Assembly: GCA_029448655.1 (NCBI GenBank) | Contig: JACCLO010000001.1 | Location: 4,464,001-4,528,000 of the forward strand | Direction of reading: 5' to 3' | DNA: 64,000 nucleotides | Origin: Wolfiporia cocos | Lineage: Eukaryota; Basidiomycota; Agaricomycetes; Polyporales; Phaeolaceae | Part shown: piece after piece, positions 30,934 to 43,119 of the stretch | Position numbering within the stretch: position 1 is the stretch's first letter | Layout of the letters: each line of letters opens with the position of its first letter | Position numbers and translations under genes: made by a program | Notes under the pieces: model-generated | Database searches by the model: none | The model's input: the letters and a program-made list of their open reading frames with translations, nothing else | Told to the model about the DNA's origin: nothing

Positions 30934-32704
30934 TACTTAGATTTCTCTTCCTACTCTTGGTCCATCCCTCTGCCTTCCAAATCGGCTGCACTCACCCGAT
31001 TCAAAGAGTGGATGGTCGCTCGTGAAGTAGAAACAGGCTGCCGTGTCCGCACTGTGCAGATCGACAATGGGGAGCTACTCTCTGCTGACTTCGTCTCCTT
31101 CCTGTCCTCACGTGGCACTTCGTGGCGACTGACTAGCCCTTACACCTCGGCGCAGAATGGCCGCATCGAACGACTTCACCTTACCCTCATGAATTGTGCC
31201 CGGGCCATGCGTATTGCGTGCCAGCTGCCTTCCAACCGATGGGACGAATTCCTGCTCACTGCAAACTACCTTACTGTCCGTACCTCTTCTCGCTCTCTCC
31301 CTGTCGGTACGATGCCCTATCACCTCTGGCATGGTCATGCCCCCAACCTATCCAACCTGTGCGAGATTGGCTCACGTGTGTTCGTCCTAATTCAGAATAC
31401 TCACAATCCCAAAATCTACACTTGCTCCATCGAATGCGTTCTGGTTGGGTATGATCAACACTCCAAGGGGTATCGTTGCTATCACCGCGCAACACACAAA
31501 ATTATCTCCTCCTTCCATGTCGCATTCATTGAATCTCACGAGGCTCCATCCCATGTTGCAGTTAGTGATGTGCCAGGCCCGGCTTTGGGCCATAGGCCAG
31601 GCCGGGCCAAGCCCTACTTGGGCCAGGCCAGGCCGGGCCCTACACCACGGCTTGAGATGGCCCAGGGCCCGGCTTGTGTCTCAAGCCAGGCCGGGCCAAG
31701 CCGTGAGCCCCGGGCCTGAAAGCTCTAACAGATAAAATGTCTAGTAACTATGATATAAGGGTAGCAGTATGCCATATTCCAATGTAGTATGTCTATATTT
31801 TCAAATTCAAGCAAGAGGATAGTCCCATGGATTGAATTCTTGGTGCTGAAGCCTGTCGCTCACTTTCGGGCGCCTATACGATGCCCCATTTGGAAGGCGC
31901 GCCACAGAGCACCGTGCCGGTGAAATGGTGATTACACTATAATTTACTAATTATTGAAGTTACTGGAGCTTGGCTTTGTCAGAAGATAGTTGGAGAAGGT
32001 ACGTTATGAGTTTGTGTGGCTACAGTGATGATCATCCTCACAGTGCCAGGCCCCGGGCAAGCCCCAGGCCGGGCCGGGCCAAGCCCTGGGCCGTCAATGG
32101 GGGCCCGGCCTGAGGTTTTGAAAAGCCAAGGCCGTCCAAAGCTGGGCCAAAGCCGGGGCTTTTGAGCCGGGCCGGGCCTGGCACATCACTAGTTGCAGTG
32201 CCGGCTGCTGACCCGGGACCGCCCTCTCCTGTCCCTGATGACGACACACCTCCTGTGCCCCCTGTCATTCCTGAGCACACCTCCGCTCCTCCCATTCCTC
32301 TCCATTGGTCTGAACGCTTGCGTGCCCGCTCCAATGCCTCCTTGCGTGGGACAACCGTGGAACCCTCGTGTGCCTCTAGGCAACCCTCGTGTCGTTCTTT
32401 TCTCTCCTCTGTCACCCCCAATCACAGCTCCACCTCTCGTCCCAGTTCTCCTGCTCCTAGTGTTCTGCCCTCTATCCCTGAGCTTGATGAACTTCTCGCC
32501 GTGCTTTCTGCTGACGGGAGTTTGGACATTGATGCGGCTTACCCCGGTGATCCTTCCACCCTTCGCGAGGCCCTCGCCACTCCCTACGCTGACCAATGGC
32601 GCCAGGCTGATGCTTTCACCAAACCGCTTCACCGCAAAGCTTTCCTCGCATTGCGTGATCGCATGGGCCTCCGTCTCCCATCTGCGGGGGAGTGTTCATC
32701 GTAA
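30934..32704 (+). pseudogene. Ty1/Copia pol remnant, split by a MITE and internally deleted
   Basis: Starts inside the integrase core (SWSIPLPSKSAALTRFKEW) and keeps IDNGELLSADF and SAQNGRIERLHLT with the catalytic Glu. After the MITE (31563-32191) the frame resumes with a Pro-rich linker. It reaches the very start of the RT region (ADQWRQA), then jumps to the RNase H end (DAFTKPLHRKAFLALRDR). The reverse transcriptase is therefore deleted. Removing the MITE and one TSD copy makes the frame continuous, so the MITE came after the ORF was formed. Confidence 0.85.
31563..32191. mobile_element. hAT-like MITE copy 1, TSD GTTGCAGT
   Basis: 629 bp, non-coding. Terminal inverted repeats of about 21 bp begin TAGTGATGTGCC and continue with GGCCCGG-rich sequence. 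The 8-bp duplication lies at 31555-31562 and 32192-32199. Eight-base duplications and such ends point to a non-autonomous hAT element. Confidence 0.9.
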
Positions 32705-33045
32705 GCTGCTTTCCGGATCTCACCGCTTCCCTGTGTTCGCGCTGCGGGGGAGTGTTGTTACCATATATGTTACACTACTTACCATATACGTCATGTCATC
32801 ATCGTTGTGGAGTTCTGTCAGAGTCACGTGTAGCTGTGTTCAAATACCTCTCTCTTGCTGTTTTCTCTTTCCTCAGTCGTTATACCATCCCTGCGACTGA
32901 GGTATGATTCCCATTCTACGATACACTGTTACCCCGCATATACTCACATGTAGTGTGCGTAGATAGGCTAACAGGCTGTCTAGGTACTACAATGAAGTCG
33001 TTATACCATCCCTGCGACTGAGATAGGCTAACAGGCTGTCTAGGT
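32705..33045 (+). repeat. Copia 3' end and short duplications
   Basis: GCTGCGGGGGAGTGTTG (about 32740-32756) looks like a Copia polypurine tract and LTR start. Downstream, two short motifs are each present twice: CGTTATACCATCCCTGCGAC near 32878 and 32999, and TAGGCTAACAGGCTGTCTAG near 32966 and 33024. This indicates a local duplication of about 120 bp. Confidence 0.55.
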
Positions 33046-34152
33046 TGCCAACTTTTGCATGGCACTTATATTTTACGTGACAGGCAGGAGTCCGGCCCGG
33101 CTTAAGTAGGGCTTGGCTCGGCCCGGCCCACGTGTTACAAGGACGCCACATATACATATACATTGGGGAGGGGCAACCGTAGGGGAGCGGCAAATTCCGG
33201 ATGTCCGGCGTCTATCACACGCCACAGTACATGCCGGACAGCTCTCACTGCGGCACGGGCTTGGCGCGCAGAGCGCGACGGTATCAATGTAAAGGCTCCT
33301 CACATAAAAACATTCATGCCTTGTGTCAGTGGGGTGTATTGCTCAGAACATTGAATACATCAATTTCTTCGGAACAGAATTTTGAGATAAAATCTGTACT
33401 GTACAATTTCGTACATCGCGCATGGCACACTGCAACTACAAGACAGTTTAACGGAAATGTGTTCCCAACGATTTCTGCGGAAAGGCAAACAGAATCAATA
33501 TGTGTACTAGGTTTTTGCTGTAGATCACTGTTGAAGGAGGAGATACCAATCCATCAATGTATGGGAGTATGATTTAGAATGCTTGCCAATCATGATGTGA
33601 AAATCGATAGGACCCTCAGATCGCTCAGGTCGAAACTACACTATCAATAAAGCGCTCTTAGATTGTTACCTACCTACAGAATGAATGTACTTGTGAGGTG
33701 CAGAATATTTATGTGCCAGTGGTATGAATGTACCTGCCTTCCTAACTGGGATGCGAACGCCGCCACGTCGCGTTTGATGGCTCGATATCGTCGAGGAGTC
33801 GCTGGAAAGAACTGACAAAGATATCAAGGGCTCATTGTATGTTTCATTATATCTTGAGCATCTACGGAGCTTACATCTTGAACGAACGTTGCAGTACATA
33901 GCCGTGTCTACAGTGGTGCTTAGGTACCGGCGCCGGTACAGGCTCAGGTCCCGATAGTACCAGCGTCAATAGCGCCACATTCGCAGTCTCGGCATCTAAA
34001 TACCACATTGGGTAGGTGGTTCAGACTCCGACGTGATAAGCTCAGGACACATTTCTAGGCGGGGTTGCCCATCCCCATATACATGCCGTTCACCATTCAC
34101 GTTCAACTTCCAACCACCACTTCCAACCACCACAACCAACTGATCCCCAGTC
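33046..34152. other. Intergenic
   Basis: A GC-rich patch at about 33089-33128 is a fragment of the MITE family (GGGCTTGGCTCGGCC). Otherwise no gene is supported. 34000-34150 is the likely promoter side of the Crinkler-type gene and has CAACCACC repeats. Confidence 0.4.
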
Positions 34153-36207
34153 ATGACCTCAACAGTCACAGTTTGGTATCTTCAACACAGTGGCAAGGGG
34201 AACCCAACACACATCAATGTTCCTGGAGATGCTCTCATCGACGAACTGAGAGATGCCATTGGTGACAAGCTAGGGTTCTCACAGGTAGAGAGAGAATCGT
34301 TGAACCTGTGGAAGGTATGTGGCCACCTCATGCCGCATCTTGATGACCCTCACACCCGCTTAGCCCAAGGACGAACTACCCATCGCAGATGAGGCAGGCA
34401 ACAAGGCACGGGCTGTCTGGGATGACAAGAAGAGGGCGGCCGATTACCGCCTTGATGCCGTTGCAACTGAGTTGTACCCTGATGAGATTGTCGACGCCAC
34501 CCTACCGCTTACCCCCGGCAAGCGTTTAGTGCACGTCATTGTCGAATTGCCCGAACGTGAGTTTTATTTATCACATCTTGTCGCAATCATGACGACGTTC
34601 TAGTACAAAAACGGCCTGCAGACGACGAAGGTTCGGAGGGGCGGAAGCGGCGGAAGCTTGAGAGTGTGGGTGAGCCTCTCTTTTTGCCTCGTTATGATAG
34701 CATTGCACTTTTTGGATGAAACTGACTGTCGCCTGACCAGGAGTCGAGAATCGCCTTCAAGCCATATTGGATGCGCGCAGAAGGCTCCTCGCAGGCTTGG
34801 AGAGGCTACCTCCTCCCTGCGACGCAGGGAAAACAAGCTATGTCCAGCAGTTGGCGCGAGAAACTCAGCCTTGGTTGAAGACTGGTCGTCCTTTTGGGGT
34901 CATTGGTCCCCTCGTTTCAATCTATCATCCCGTATTTGCCCAATTCCTGGACCTTCTGGCGTGCCCCGACGATCGCCTTGACCCGGACGTGCTGGTTAAG
35001 ACTCAACAGCTTGTGGAGGCGTCGTCCAAGTTCTATCCAAATGAGGGCTTGCGGCAGCATGAGATCAATCGTCAACTCTCTAATTTCTTGGGCACCAATA
35101 TCGTACCAATGACATTACCGGACCGGTCGAGTAACGATGGTCTGGTTTCGGTGACATGCCTCAAGATCGATCAAGACGCCGCTCCGGTGTTCTTGGAGTA
35201 CAAGGCTGAAGCGGATAGAGTCACCACTGAGCCGTGTATGCAGGCTGCCTTTGGGTACGCTAGGTACTATCTCAATCACGTCCGTATTCAACCTCTGTTC
35301 TTCTGCGTTGGTTCATGTTCACTCACTCCAGTATGTGTAACAGAGCAAGGAGTTTATGAATCACTGCTGTTGCCCAAGTTTTACCCTCGCCATCACAGGT
35401 CCCACTTTGCAAGTATCTGCGGTGGTTTTGGTTGACGACATGCTCGTTCAAGAGCTCACACTTCCACTGTTACTCAAGGATTCGCCTCTCCCCCCTCAGC
35501 ACTTCCTATATTTTGCGCGAGTCCTCAATGCTCTCAAGGTCTGCATACCGGAATTATGCAACTTCTACAAAAACCTCGAGAAGCTCGACCAAGGATCGAT
35601 AGAACATCTTCTCCCCTCTTTCAAATCCTACCAGAATACCAAAGGGCAAGATGTTCGGTTAAAGTATGTGGGGCGAGTCAAACCAAAGGAAGAGAACCCG
35701 GCGCGCGCGTTATTCGAAGCCGATACTAACCAAAAAGGCAAGGTAGTAGTGAAGTTCGTCTATCAATATGGCAAACGCGGACACGAGTTGCTTGCGAAGG
35801 AAGGCCTCGCTCCTGCACTTCACTATTTCGCGCCGCTGGGAGGCGGCATATACGTCATCGTCATGGACTTTGTGACTGGCGACACAATCTTCGATGCAGA
35901 GAGCGAGAGTCTCTCTCCGGATGTCTTGACTGACATCGAACGAGCTGTAAAGCTCCTGCACACCAACGATCTGGTCTTCGGCGACCTGCGCCAACCCAAC
36001 GTCATGGTGGTAAAGCGCGAGGACGGGAAATATGGCGCGATGCTGATTGATTTTGACTGGTGTGGGAAGCACGGAGAGGCACGATACCCTGTACGACTCA
36101 ATATGGGGATAAAATGGCACAGCGAAGTTGTGTGTGGTGGGATCATAGCGAAGGAGCATGACGCGTACATGTTGTCCAAGATACGGCAGAAGTTCTCGGG
36201 TCGTTAG
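34153..36207 (+). CDS. Crinkler-type (CRN/CR) protein with nuclease-like and kinase-like domains
   Basis: Five exons (34153-34314, 34364-34556, 34604-34669, 34741-35310, 35399-36207) join in frame to about 599 residues. The introns have GTATGT, GTGAGT, GTGAGC and GTTCAT donors. Residues 1-115 look like the ubiquitin-like Crinkler header (ending HVIVELPE). A middle region has EYKAE at 293-297 after an upstream Asp, resembling the D..ExK motif of restriction-endonuclease-fold domains. The C-terminal half is a protein-kinase-like domain with a candidate Lys 449 (VVVKF), Asp 526 in VFGDLRQPNV (HRD-like) and DFD 548-550 (DFG-like). Crinklers are effector/toxin-like proteins in oomycetes and fungi; in fungi the role is unclear. 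Two broken paralogs lie downstream. Confidence 0.75.
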
Positions 36208-36360
36208 ACGTTGGTTGTGTCTTGTTCACTCATAACAGTAACACCGCTCCTATATTCTTCTATGGAATTCTCTCACGTACTGCTCACAGCTTGTTAAAGC
36301 CATTTCTCCCCCAGCGCCTTCGGTGGCTCGTCGTTCTACTCGTGCTTCCACTGCCAGTGC
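36208..36360. other. Spacer between Crinkler-type paralogs
   Basis: Short spacer. It may hold the remnant 5' part of the next gene, but no header domain is visible. Confidence 0.35.
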
Positions 36361-37617
36361 AGGTATTCGCTCGCTACACACGTGCCCTCTTTCATTGGTC
36401 CCCGTTTCACCACATACTGCGACAGCGCAGGCAAGAAGGTCGTGCTCAAGTACAGGGAGCGCCTTGTTCCCTACATCAGCGCGAAGGCAGTATTCGTGGC
36501 AGAGGCCGAGAGCGAGTCTGAGACAGCAAAGGTCGTCGTCAAATTCGCGTACACGTACAATCACAAAGCGCACCAGCTGCTCGCCAGAGCCTCGCCCCCG
36601 AAGCTTCGGCACTGTGCGCACGAGCCCAGCATCGGAATGCAGGTTGTCGTCATGGATTTTGTTGAGGGTAGCGAGGTCGATGGTGCGCTGATGGATCCCA
36701 CACACATCCAGTCGCTCCGCAGCGCAGTCACGACGTTGCACCAGGACAGGTTTGTGTTTGGTGACTTGCGTGCTCCGAATGTGTTAATTGTGGGAGACGG
36801 GATTGTGCTGGTTAGTGATGTGCCAGGCCCGGCTTTGGGCCATAGGCCGGGCCGGGCCAAGCCCTACTTGGGCCGGGCCAGGCCGGGCCCTACACCACGG
36901 CTTGAGACGGCCCAGGGCCCGGCTTGTGTCTCAAGCCGGGCCGGGCCAAGCCGTGAGCCCCGGCCTGAAAGCTCTAACGGATAAAAATGTCTAGTAACTA
37001 TGACATAAGGATATATATAGTAGCAGTATGCCTTCCAATGAAGTATGTCTATATTATTAAATTCAAGCAAGAGGATAGTCCCATGGATTGAATATTTGGT
37101 GCTGAAGCCTGTCGCTCACTTTTGGGCGCCTATACGATGCCCCATTTGGAAGGCGTGCCACAGAGCACCGTGCCGGTGAAATAATGATTTCACACTATAA
37201 TTCACTAATTATTGAAGATACTGGAGCTTGGCTTTGTCAGAAGATAGTTGGAGAAGGTACGTTATGAGTTTGTGTAGCTACAGTGATGATCATCCTCACA
37301 GTGCCAGGCCCCGGGCAAGCCCCAGGCCGGGCCGGGCCAAGCCCTGGGCCGTCAATGGGGGCCCGGCCTGAGGTTTTGAAAAGCCAAGGCCGTCCAAAGC
37401 TGGGCCAAAGCCGGGGCTTTTGAGCCGGGCCGGGCCTGGCACATCACTAGTGCTGGTCGACTTTGACTGGTGCAGGAAGGATGGTGAAGTGCGGTATCCT
37501 AGCGATATTCTCCTGGATGAGCAAACCATATGTTGGCACCGTGGAGTGAAGCGGGGAGGGCTTATAGAGAAGGAGCATGATGCGCACCTTTTCACGTATC
37601 AAAACTTAAACCCGTGA
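36361..37617 (+). pseudogene. Crinkler-type kinase paralog, 5'-truncated and split by MITE copy 2
   Basis: Parallels residues 400-599 of the neighbouring intact gene: KVVVKFAYTYNHK, VVVMDFVEG and VFGDLRAPNV. The frame is then broken by the MITE at 36813. The remainder, with the DFD motif and the C-terminal end, resumes after 37457 and stops at 37615-37617. No ubiquitin-like or nuclease-like part and no ATG start are seen, so it is a partial duplicate and non-functional as it stands. Confidence 0.75.
36813..37449. mobile_element. hAT-like MITE copy 2, TSD GTGCTGGT
   Basis: 637 bp, same ends as copy 1. The 8-bp duplication is at 36805-36812 and 37450-37457. It lies in the kinase coding exon just before the DFG-like motif. 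Confidence 0.9.
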
Positions 37618-38146
37618 TTATCACCTCGACAAAAGTACCACAGATCATGTCGCCCTCTATGTCCCCGCCCTACGAGGAAAAGTTCGAAATGGGAACTGGA
37701 GGCTGTGATCCTACTGTGCAGGCTTCCTATTCGTATGAGCGCTTCTGGGCATCCCCAGAGGTACGCATCGGGTGCTGCCTTGTCTTCCGACATTTCTGAT
37801 TTCTTCTTCTGAACAGCATCAGAAAGTACAAAGTGCGTCCTACTGCCCCTCCTTCCTCGTCGCACTATCCGGGTCGTGGCTTTGCGTGCTCGGCGCCGTA
37901 TGGACAGATTACATTGTCATTCAGCGCCTCACGGATTTCCTGTGGCTGGGAACCAGTACGCTTATCGACGACAGTCGCTGCCTCAACATTGCACGCGTCC
38001 TTAGTTCTCTCGGGATAGCTGTCGTGACGCTTCGAGAATATTACGCTTCCTTCGACACGTCACCCCCGCCTCGAGGGACACTACCCCGTTATAGTGATGT
38101 GCCAGGCCCGGCTTTAGGCCGTGAGCCGAGCCGGGCCGGGCCAAGC

Positions 38147-39241
38147 TGACACAGATGGCTCTGTGGGACTCACCAAGCCAGTATCCTTGCGATGAACTAA
38201 GGTGACTAGGTGAGGTAGAGGTTATCAGACACGGTAGTAGGTGGAAGGTTCTTCTACGGCGTACGCCGAGAAGAATAGAACTAAGGTTATAGGCCGTCAA
38301 GGCCCTACTTATATACACATATGTAACGGGTCATGTGCTACTGTATAGTACATGCCCGATAAGGAATGTGGGCTTGGTTGCCATAAGGGCGACCAAGTGG
38401 TATGACTACTCTACAAAGGCCGTGGCCCGCCGGTAATGGCCGGGCCAATGGTAAAATAGAGAGTGTGTGGTCTCATCGTTAGATGGACATGTGAAGACGG
38501 GCGCAGCCCGGGTATAAGGGATGCCGGTTGCCGGATACCGTGAGGTATAATGGCGATTGGCCGGTCATCGTGTGCTGACCAAGGCGGGACGCCGAGGTCG
38601 TAATGCTATTGGGCCAGTAGGCACCGTAGCATATGATATGTCCGGACCGGAAGGTTACCGGAACATATGGCGGTCTTAGCCGTGAGGCGAGGACCGGTGT
38701 TTGGGCAACGCCGTGATGGCAGAAGCCCGGGACTTGGAGAACGCCGAGTCCGTGGGATGGCCGAGAAGGCCGAGCCTATAGCGATATTGCCTTGATGCTA
38801 ATATAGTGCTATTTGGCCGTGTTGCCATTATTATGCGAAGGCGTGGCGCGCCTGAGGTGCCATTGTGATCAAGGATCTTATGGCGGTGGGAAGCCGGGAA
38901 GGCCGACCCAATAGTACAAGGCCGCGAGGCACTGTTTGTACGTGTGGACATTATTATGCGAGCGTGCCGCGCTCGGCCTATCATTATGATCTACGATCTA
39001 TGACGTGGCGGGTCTTGCTCTGACGGGCGAGACCTGTATGACGTAGCTGTAACTATGCTATTGGACCGGAAGGTGCCGTAGCGTTATGTAAGCTGGTCAT
39101 GTGGTGATAAGCCCAGTTAAGAGCTTGTCGTGGTGGCAATGGGAGTTAACCCGTAGATAACTTGTAGTTAGACGTATAAATCCCAGGTAAATTGCTATAA
39201 TCGTAGGAAAAATGCTGTAAGCCCCAGATAAATCTGTGACA
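38147..39241 (-). repeat. 3' LTR (1095 bp)
   Basis: TGACACAG..CTGTGACA on the + strand. The minus strand has TATATAAGTA followed by GGCC-TTGAC-GGCC. GCCGGTAATGGC occurs near 38430. Confidence 0.92.
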
Positions 39242-42130
39242 TTACCCCCGCTTTAGGTTTCATCGTCCCTGATGAAACTATTCCTCATTATGTACGTCCC
39301 AAGAGCGGTATAACGCGTGATGACGAAGTGTCAAATGCCGTTATGGTGCTGCTTCAATTTTGTTAATTGAACAGGGATAAATGGGAGTTTCAGGACTTTG
39401 TAGTGGAACCTGAGCGTGGAAGGCGATTTTATTCCTTATAGTGATTTGTAACGCGTGATAGCGAAGTGCTAAATGCCGTTACTAGCGATTATCAACGCGT
39501 GATGACCGAGAGGTCAAATGCCGTTTGTTAGGGAGGTGTAGTCGTGTTACTAGAGTGTATTGTCATTGTGCACGCGGATCCTGGAAGGAGGGGCTCTCCT
39601 GTTATCGCTGAAGGTGTTCTAGTGCCTTTTCGCGACCTTTGTCGGATTGTTGCTTTTGCTTATGACGTTACTCGTAGTAGAAGGCGATATGGAAATGTTC
39701 CTCATATAGTGCCTTTGAGTCTACTTGTAATCTGTATCTCCAATAGCTTGCCAAGCGTATTAGAGGGTGCATTGCGTCGTTGTACGTTTTTTTTTTTCGG
39801 ATAAGCATTGTGCCGGATACCTGTAAGAAGGGGCTCTTCTGTTAACTCTGGAGATTTTCTAGTTTCTCTTCGAGTCCTTGGGCGGTTATAGTGGCTTATG
39901 CGTAGTACCCGTTGAATGTAACATAGCGGTGCTTTTTCGACGTCTATTGCCTAGCGGTGAATGGGATTGCAAGTTCCTTCATTCGCGTGGCGGGTGTCTT
40001 AGGCTTTGTGCTTGTACAGGGGTAATCCTACTTTGTACGACTTATGCGGTTGAACGGTTATTAAAGGACGTCGCCTTATGAACGTTTATGAGGCGTCGCC
40101 TCCCTAGTATCGCAAGTACTAAGCGTGAGACATTTGTCAATGCCCATTTGTTACAGGGGTTGTGTCCCCTAGTTAGATTGCTTCTATGTAGCGATCTCTT
40201 TGGAGTCGTAAGTTCCGGAATGAAGCTGTGCCTTCGTGGTTGTATGCACTATTTATTAACGAGTAGGCTTCTCGTGTAAAACCCCATAGTATAGGTACTA
40301 ATCATTGTGCATTATGTTCATATGCTTATGATTGTATTCCCTAGACTGTAGTGTCGTTGCCGTAGTGAGGCCTTATTGGGTAACCGTGAGAACATACATC
40401 CTTGTCAGGAGTTGTCTCGTAAAGGTATATCCCGTAAGGGCTGAAGTCACGTGGTGGCGATGACGGTAGTTTCCAATGTGCTTGTATGTCGTTAAAGTCG
40501 TTCTTCGATTGAGTATGACATTGTAAGCGTGGGAACTGGGATGATCGTTGGGGAAGGATATATTTCGCTATTGGATAGATAGCTACTATATTCCTATTAC
40601 AGGGTTGTCGTCCATATACGAATAGGACAGTACGAGCATGAATGAGGGTAATCAGGCCTCTTAGTGCATGTCGTTGGTTGCTTTAATGACCGTAAGGTAC
40701 ATTTGTAAGCGTGGGATAGTGGACTTGTTAAGGTCCTAGGTGCGAAATTAGGGTTTCCACCCCCTCTTTCACGTTTGATCTCCCGATCGAACCTATCCAG
40801 ATGGTTTTGGTTTTTAAAGAGGTTAAACCGCCTCTATACCCAGATAAGGGTGGGTGGATGTGGGCCTAAGGTATTCTTGTCGTATATCCATATAAGGCTG
40901 TATCCAGTAGTCGCTCGCATATGCGACCAGATTTTTATACTAAGGTTTCCAAGCCCTAGTTTGTCGGAATCGAAGGGTTTTCCAGGCCCATATTCGATGT
41001 AGTGACGAGATGTAATCCTTTCTTGGCGTAAGGATACAGATCCGGATTTATTTATTGCGTGTCTCGACGACGCAGGTTTCCGTAAACCAAGCAAATAAAT
41101 GATAACCGATTGCCAAATCGGCTTGATTGTCCTAATAAGGGGGGCTCCCTTGTTATCTCTGGAAGTTTTCGAGTGCTTCTTCGAGACCTTTTGCGGACGA
41201 TCGCATTGAGTTGCTAAGGTGTATTTTTCGAATTCGGTTATTCTCCCCACAGAGAAAAGTTGAATCGAAGTGAAATCATAAGTGAGGTAGCGAACCTCGT
41301 GACGAATTTTGCAAGTGGCGTGCGAAATTGTCGATTTCAATACAGGGGGAACCGATTGGAGATCGGTTGTGAATTCGGCGATTGTGCGAGAATGCCGAAT
41401 GAAGTGTGATTCTAGAAGCCTTGCGGCCTCCGCTACACTTCAAGGGAACGCGTATCAATAGCGTGTGTCCCTTGTTTTCCTTTCCTCTAACCCAGATTGC
41501 AAGATTCAATTAAGTAATCTTGTTGCGATCTGTTTGTACATGGGTGGCTGGTGGAAACAGCGCTGTACCCAATTATTTATAGACGCTTGTCAGACGTCTC
41601 TTCCCAAACGGATGGTAATTTCCTTGTCAGGAATTTCATTACCGGAAGGGGTGCCCCCGTTCAAAGGTTCTTATGACATGTGACCAAATGACAGATGCTC
41701 AATAACCCGAATCCCCTTTTCAGGAGCGAAGACCGAAGTCAAACGGGCGCCGACGGATTATGTGAATCCTAATCGACTTGGTACTTTAGGCATTCCCATA
41801 GTAATGATAGTTGTAAGCATATATTTGCCAAGCGTACGCGATCCTACGTCTAAGGGAACAGGTACTAGTATCGTTCTTCGATTGACTAAGTGTACCCGTA
41901 AGACGTAAAGGTTGCTTTTTATGTACATAAGCGACCTTAACCAGGCTAGATAACCTGGGAACCAGCAGGCGACGCAGGATTTCCAGAGGCGAATACAAAT
42001 GCTATTGGACGGTTTCTAAGCTACTTTACAAAGTAAGTAAGCTACTAGGAGCCGCCGCTAAAACTACATATTTATCTACTTATTGACTGGGATACCAGGG
42101 TACCTGAAAGAGAGCTCGTCATCAGCGATC
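39242..42130 (-). ncRNA. Non-coding interior with repeated stem-loops
   Basis: Frames are under 90 codons and not protein-like. Two kinds of repeated stem-loop occur. One is a three-fold hairpin near 39312-39525 with outer sequence AACGCGTGAT..AAATGCCGTT. The other is a three-fold AGGAG-GGGCT-CTCCT type at about 39586, 39826 and 41135. Stem bases change in pairs while flanks and loops are kept, which suggests RNA structure under selection. Confidence 0.6.
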
Positions 42131-43119
42131 AACGCTGAGTGGTCATGTCTAACACAAGAAGAACGGGGGCATGGTTAGGGGCGCCCTTGTCAGGACGCCG
42201 CGCGGAAGTTAGCCGACAGGTGTCTTCATCGAAGCGCGCGACTTCCTTCTAGAAAGAGAGTCGGTGACTGCCAGCGCTTGACAGGCTGGGTCACATGGTT
42301 GGGAATAGGATACACAGCCCATTTCCTCGCGGAGATGAGCTGGAAAGTGGTCACAGTATTACACCGCGACCGGTCCACGCTTTAGTGGTAAGGCTTGCCA
42401 TCTGTAGCCACCTGGGTGTCACATCAGGGCTAAAAAACCATTGTCGATCAAAGATCGCGAGAGATCAGCGCTCCACACATCAAAGATGGTGGGCTACGCG
42501 ATCCTCTTCCAACGGGGCCCCAAATCCGTTTGACCCAGGCTCGCACACTGAGCTGCCCGTAGGACTTACGCTATTGGTTACCGCGAGTGACCTCGGCTGG
42601 TTTGGCCTTGCGAGCCGCACCACCTCACCACTTATATTCCCCGAAGGAGATCCCAAGCGGGCCCCTTACGCCTGGGGGGCGGCTTTGGAAGATTCCCACA
42701 CCCTACTAAGGGAATACGCCGAAGCGCATGTCCCTATGGGGATCCTACTGGTAGTGTTGGGTCCCTGAACAGGGATTGCCAAGACAGGGGGCTGCGCGCA
42801 CACAGGCAAACGGTCCCCTTTTCCCAATAGGCGGGTCTCAACCGCTGACAGCCGCAACCTTGCCAGGAAGCGACCATCTCTCCTTAACCCTGGAGTCCGG
42901 GTTCGCAGGACGCATGCTGCTGATTAGGCAAGCAGCGCCCCACTGGGTGGCAGCAGGCCGCTAAGCCCGCCGCCGATGTATCCCATATCCACAACCACGG
43001 AGCATACATCCCCTTTGCAGGAGAGTAGCGGCCCCTGCGCTATCTCAGACACCTGTAGGAGGAAAAACCCAGGCGCCACCAGTTAAGGAGGCGCAGGGGG
43101 GTAGGTAGTTCTATTCTTA
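42131..43119 (-). other. Leader shared with the coding Ty3/Gypsy element
   Basis: Related block by block to 24890-25762. Examples are GACTGCCAG, GGATACACA, GGCGGCTTTGG, CGCGCACACAGGCA and CCTGGAGTCCGGGTT. Likely it is needed in cis for packaging by the partner's Gag. Confidence 0.65.

Noticed and set aside
31563..32191. GC-rich blocks as gene or CpG-island-like promoter
   Set aside because: Three copies with inverted ends and 8-bp duplications show them to be transposons.
39780..39805. Poly-T run as a poly(A) tail of a retroposed gene
   Set aside because: It lies in the middle of the non-coding LTR element and has no gene or target duplication next to it.
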